DNA of 64,000 nt. It comes from Siphonodentalium dalli (lineage: Eukaryota > Mollusca > Scaphopoda > Gadilida > Siphonodentaliidae). The notes beneath the pieces are model-generated. The model was not told the origin of the DNA. It saw nothing but the letters and a program-made list of their open reading frames with translations, and made no database searches. Made by a program: the position numbers and the translations under genes. Positions 60,801 to 64,000 of the stretch are shown in pieces (position 1 is the first letter of the stretch; each line of letters starts with the position of its first letter). The stretch lies in the NCBI GenBank assembly GCA_032622095.1, contig CP136061.1:2418001-2482000 (forward strand), written 5' to 3'.

Positions 60801-63800
60801 ACCTACGAATAAACACATAATTAGAAGTGAACACTGAGGCCTATATAAAGGTCTCTAATAACAGCATGCTGGCATACTGAATCAGATGACATACGACTAA
60901 ACACATAATTAGAAGTGAACACTGAGGCCTATATAAAGGTATCTAATAACAGCATGCTGGCATACTGAATCAGATGACATACGACTAAACACATACTCAG
61001 AAGTGAACATTGAGGCTTATATAAAGGTCTTTAATAACAGCATGCTGTCACACTGAATCAGATGACCTACGACTAACACATAATCAGAAGTGAACATTGA
61101 GGATTATATAAAGGTCTCTAATAACAGCATTCTGGCATACTGAATCAGATGACCTACGACTAAACACATACTCAGACGTGAACATTGAGGCTTATATAAA
61201 GGTCTCTAATAACAGTATGCTGGCATACTGAATCAGATGTCCTACGACTAAACACATAATCAGAAGTGAACAGTGAGGCTTATATAAAGGTCTCTAATAA
61301 CAGCATGCTGCCATACTGAATCAGATGACATACGACTAAAAACATAATCAGAAGTGAACATTGAGGCTTATACAAAGGTCTCTAATAGCAGCATACTGAC
61401 ATACTGAATCAGATGACCTACGCCTAAACACATTATCAGAAGTGAACTTTGAGACTTATATAAAGGTCTCTAATAACAGTATGCTGGCATACTGAAGAAG
61501 ATGGTCTACGACTAAACACATAATCAGAAGTGAACATTGAGGCTTATATAAAGGTCTCTACTAACAGCATGCTGGCATACTGAATCAGATGACCTACGAC
61601 TAAACACATAACCAGAAGTGAACATTGAGGATTATATTAATGTATGTAATAACAGCATACTGGCATACTGAATCAGATGACCAACGACTAAACACATAAT
61701 CAAAAGTGAACATTGAGGCTTGTATAGAGGTCTCTACTAACAGCATGCTGGCATACTGAATCAGATGGTCTACGACTAAACACATAATCAGACGTGAACA
61801 TTGAGGCTTCTATAAAGTCTCTAATAACAGCATGCTGGCATACTGAATCAGATGACCTACGACTAAACACATTACCAGAAGTGAACATTGATGAATATAT
61901 AAAGTTCTCTAATAGCAGCATGCTTACATACTGAATCAGATGATCTACGACTAAACACATAATCAGAAGTGAACATTGAGGCGTATATAAAGATATATAA
62001 TAACAGCGTGCTGGCATACTGAATCAGATGACCTACGACTAAACACATAATCAGAAGTGAACATTGATGCTTATATAAAGTTCTTTAATAACAGCATGTT
62101 GTCATACTGAATCAGATGGCCCACGACTAAACACATAATCAAAAGTGAAGATTTAGGCTTATATAAAGGTCTCTAATAACAGCATGCAGACATACGGAAT
62201 CAGATGAATTACGACTAAGCACATGATCAGAAGTGAACATTGAGGCTTATATAAAGGTCTCTAATAGCAGCATGCTGTCACACTGAATCAGATGACCTAC
62301 GACTAACACATAATCAGAAGTAAACATTGAGGCTTATATAAAGGACTCTAATAACAGTATACTGGCATACTGAATTCGACGACCTACGACTAAACACATA
62401 ATCAGAAGTGAACATTGAGGCTTATTTAAAGGTCTCTAATAACAGCATGCTGAGATACTGAATCAGATGACCTACGACTAACAAATATTCAGAAATGAAC
62501 ACTGAGGCTTATATAAAGGACTCCAATAACAGCATACTGGCATACTGAATCCGACGACCTACGACTAAACACATAATCAGAAGTGAACATTGAGGCTTAT
62601 ATAAAGGTATATAATAACAGCATGCTGACATACTGAATCAGATGACCTACGACTAAACACATAATCAGAAGTGAACATTGAGGCATATATAAAGGTGTCT
62701 AATAACAGCATGCTGGAATACTGAATCAGATGACATACGACTAAACACATAATCAGAAGTGAACAGTGAGGCTTATATAAAGGTCTCTAATAACAGCATG
62801 CTGGCACACTGAATCTGATGACATACGACTAAACACATAATCAGAAGTGAACAGTGAGGCTTATATAAAGGTCTCTAATAACAGCATGCTGACATACTGA
62901 ATCAGATATCCTACGACTAAACACATTATCAGAAGTGAACAGTGAGGCTTATATAAAGGTCTCTAATAACACTATGCTGGCATACTGAATCAGATGTCCT
63001 ACGGCTAAACACATTATCAGAAGTGAACATTGAGGCTTATATAAAGGTCTCTATAATAAGTGAACTTTGAGACTTATATAAAGGTCTCTAATAGCAGCAT
63101 ACTGACATACTGAATCAGATGGTCTACGACTAAACACATAATTAGAAGTGAACATTGAGGCTTATATAAAGGTATCTATTAACAGCATGCTGGCATACTG
63201 AATCAGATGACCTACGACTAAACACATAACAAGAAGTGAACATTGAGGATTATATAAATGTCTGTAATAACAGCATACTGGCATACTGAATCAGATGGTC
63301 TACGACTAAACACATAATCAGAAGTGAACATTGAGGCTTATATAAAGGTCTATACTAACAGCATGCTGGCATACTGAATCAGATGACCTACGACTAAACA
63401 CATAATAAAAAGTGAACATTGAGGCTTATATAGAGGTCTCTACTAACAGCATGCTGGCAAACTGAATCAGATGGTCTAAGATTAAACACATAATCAGAAG
63501 TGAACATTGAGGCTTCTATAAATGTATCTATTACAGATGACCTACGACTAAACACATTACCAGAAGTGAACATTGATGAATATATAAAGTGCTCTAATAG
63601 CAGCATGCTTACATACTGATTCAGATGATCTACGACTAAACACATAATCAGAAGTGAACATTGAGGCGTATATAAAGATATATAATAACAGCGTGCTGGC
63701 ATACTGAATCAGATGACCTACGACTAAACACATAATCAGAAGTAAACATTGAGGCTTATATAAAGGTCTCTAATAACAGCATGCTGGCATACCGAATCAG

Positions 63801-64000
63801 ATGACCTACGAATAAACACATAATTAGAAGTGAACACTGAGGCCTATATAAAGGTCTCTAATAACAGCATGCTGGCATACTGAATCAGATGACATACGAC
63901 TAAACACATAATTAGAAGTGAACACTGAGGCCTATATAAAGGTATCTAATAACAGCATGCTGGCATACTGAATCAGATGACATACGACTAAACACATACT
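57860..64000 (+). repeat. Satellite sub-domain 4: higher-order repeat of ~3.0 kb
   Basis: The block at 60391-60699 recurs at 63394-63702 (spacing 3003) with the same translated sequence. Another marker (GAGGCGTATATAAATATATA or its AAGATATATA variant) recurs at about 58011, 58977, 60660, 61979 and 63665. A nested unit of about 966 bp is visible between the first two. Confidence 0.85.

Larger units (their letters stand above)
24081..64000 (+). repeat. 88-bp satellite array (~39.9 kb, ~450 monomers, runs off window)
   Basis: The monomer is 88 bp in the best conserved part (for example, spacing 55021 to 55109). Diagnostic blocks in order are TGAACATTGAGGCTTATATA, AAGGTCTCTAATAACAG, CATGCTGGCATACTGAATCA, GATGACCTACGACTAAACAC and ATAATCAGAAG. 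Each monomer carries TATATAAAGG, the 10-bp palindrome CAGCATGCTG and the odd palindrome CTGAATCAG. Single-base variants, 1-3 bp indels and some shortened monomers are common. A scrambled monomer sits at about 30895-31040. There is no foreign insertion. Because 88 is not a multiple of three, minus-strand frames of 60-120 codons recur, but they encode only the repeat. Confidence 0.97.

Noticed and set aside
24155-63702. Many minus-strand frames of 60-120 codons (e.g. with FSRRSSDSVCQHAVIRDLYI)
   Set aside because: They are read-throughs of the 88-bp satellite, which is nearly free of stops in this orientation. Similarity among them follows from the repeat, and no start context or coding bias supports them.
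24081-64000. CRISPR-like array
   Set aside because: Repeats are contiguous with no unique spacers, and the surroundings are eukaryotic.
24081-64000. Tandem small RNA genes (box C/D snoRNA-like ATGA ... CTGA motifs in each monomer)
   Set aside because: The motif order and sequences do not fit a proper C box (RUGAUGA) and terminal stem. The matches are what short motifs give by chance.
24081-64000. CENP-B box in the satellite
   Set aside because: No TTCG....A..CGGG pattern was found in the monomer.

Overview
The window looks like nuclear DNA of a marine invertebrate, most likely a mollusc. It is AT-rich and intron-bearing, with two exons of an invertebrate-type SRCR (scavenger receptor cysteine-rich) gene. 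It also holds a SINE tail of the kind common in molluscs, a Polinton/Maverick derivative, an envelope-bearing Ty3/gypsy element, Harbinger-like relics and about 40 kb of tandem satellite. The mollusc assignment is an inference from repeat types; no species marker gene is present.

Layout. (1) 1-9320: the 3' three quarters of an env-bearing Ty3/gypsy (errantivirus-like) retroelement. It has pol (open through the left edge), an unusual 2.6-kb pol-env interval with two related small ORFs on the opposite strand, a baculovirus-F-like envelope gene whose membrane anchor is in a different frame, and a probable 3' LTR with a duplicated 72-bp U3 unit. (2) 9321-11030: a SINE tail, a degenerate interspersed repeat and a 53/54-bp minisatellite. 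(3) 11031-18449, minus strand: two complete phase-1/phase-1 SRCR exons separated by an intron of about 6.8 kb. A 3.79-kb Polinton derivative with exact 6-bp target duplications and AG...CT ends sits inside this intron, as does a TCA microsatellite. (4) 18450-24080: a graveyard of DNA transposons, with two tail-to-tail Harbinger-nuclease-like relics, a 0.73-kb imperfect palindrome and a 135-bp TA-flanked MITE. (5) 24081-64000: an uninterrupted satellite with an 88-bp monomer and at least two higher-order regimes (about 1.66/4.55 kb and about 3.0 kb). The satellite runs off the right edge.

Most promising points. The first is the pair of divergent but alignable antisense ORFs in the retroelement, each preceded by nearly the same TATA-like element. 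This suggests an ambisense retroelement with duplicated accessory genes. The second is the satellite's left edge, which is continuous with sequence matching the centre of the nearby palindromic element and so points to a transposon origin for the satellite. The third is the Polinton derivative, which keeps a 1-kb open frame joining the C-terminal end of the packaging ATPase to a zinc-finger-bearing region. All homology statements come from reading motifs by eye; no database search was run.
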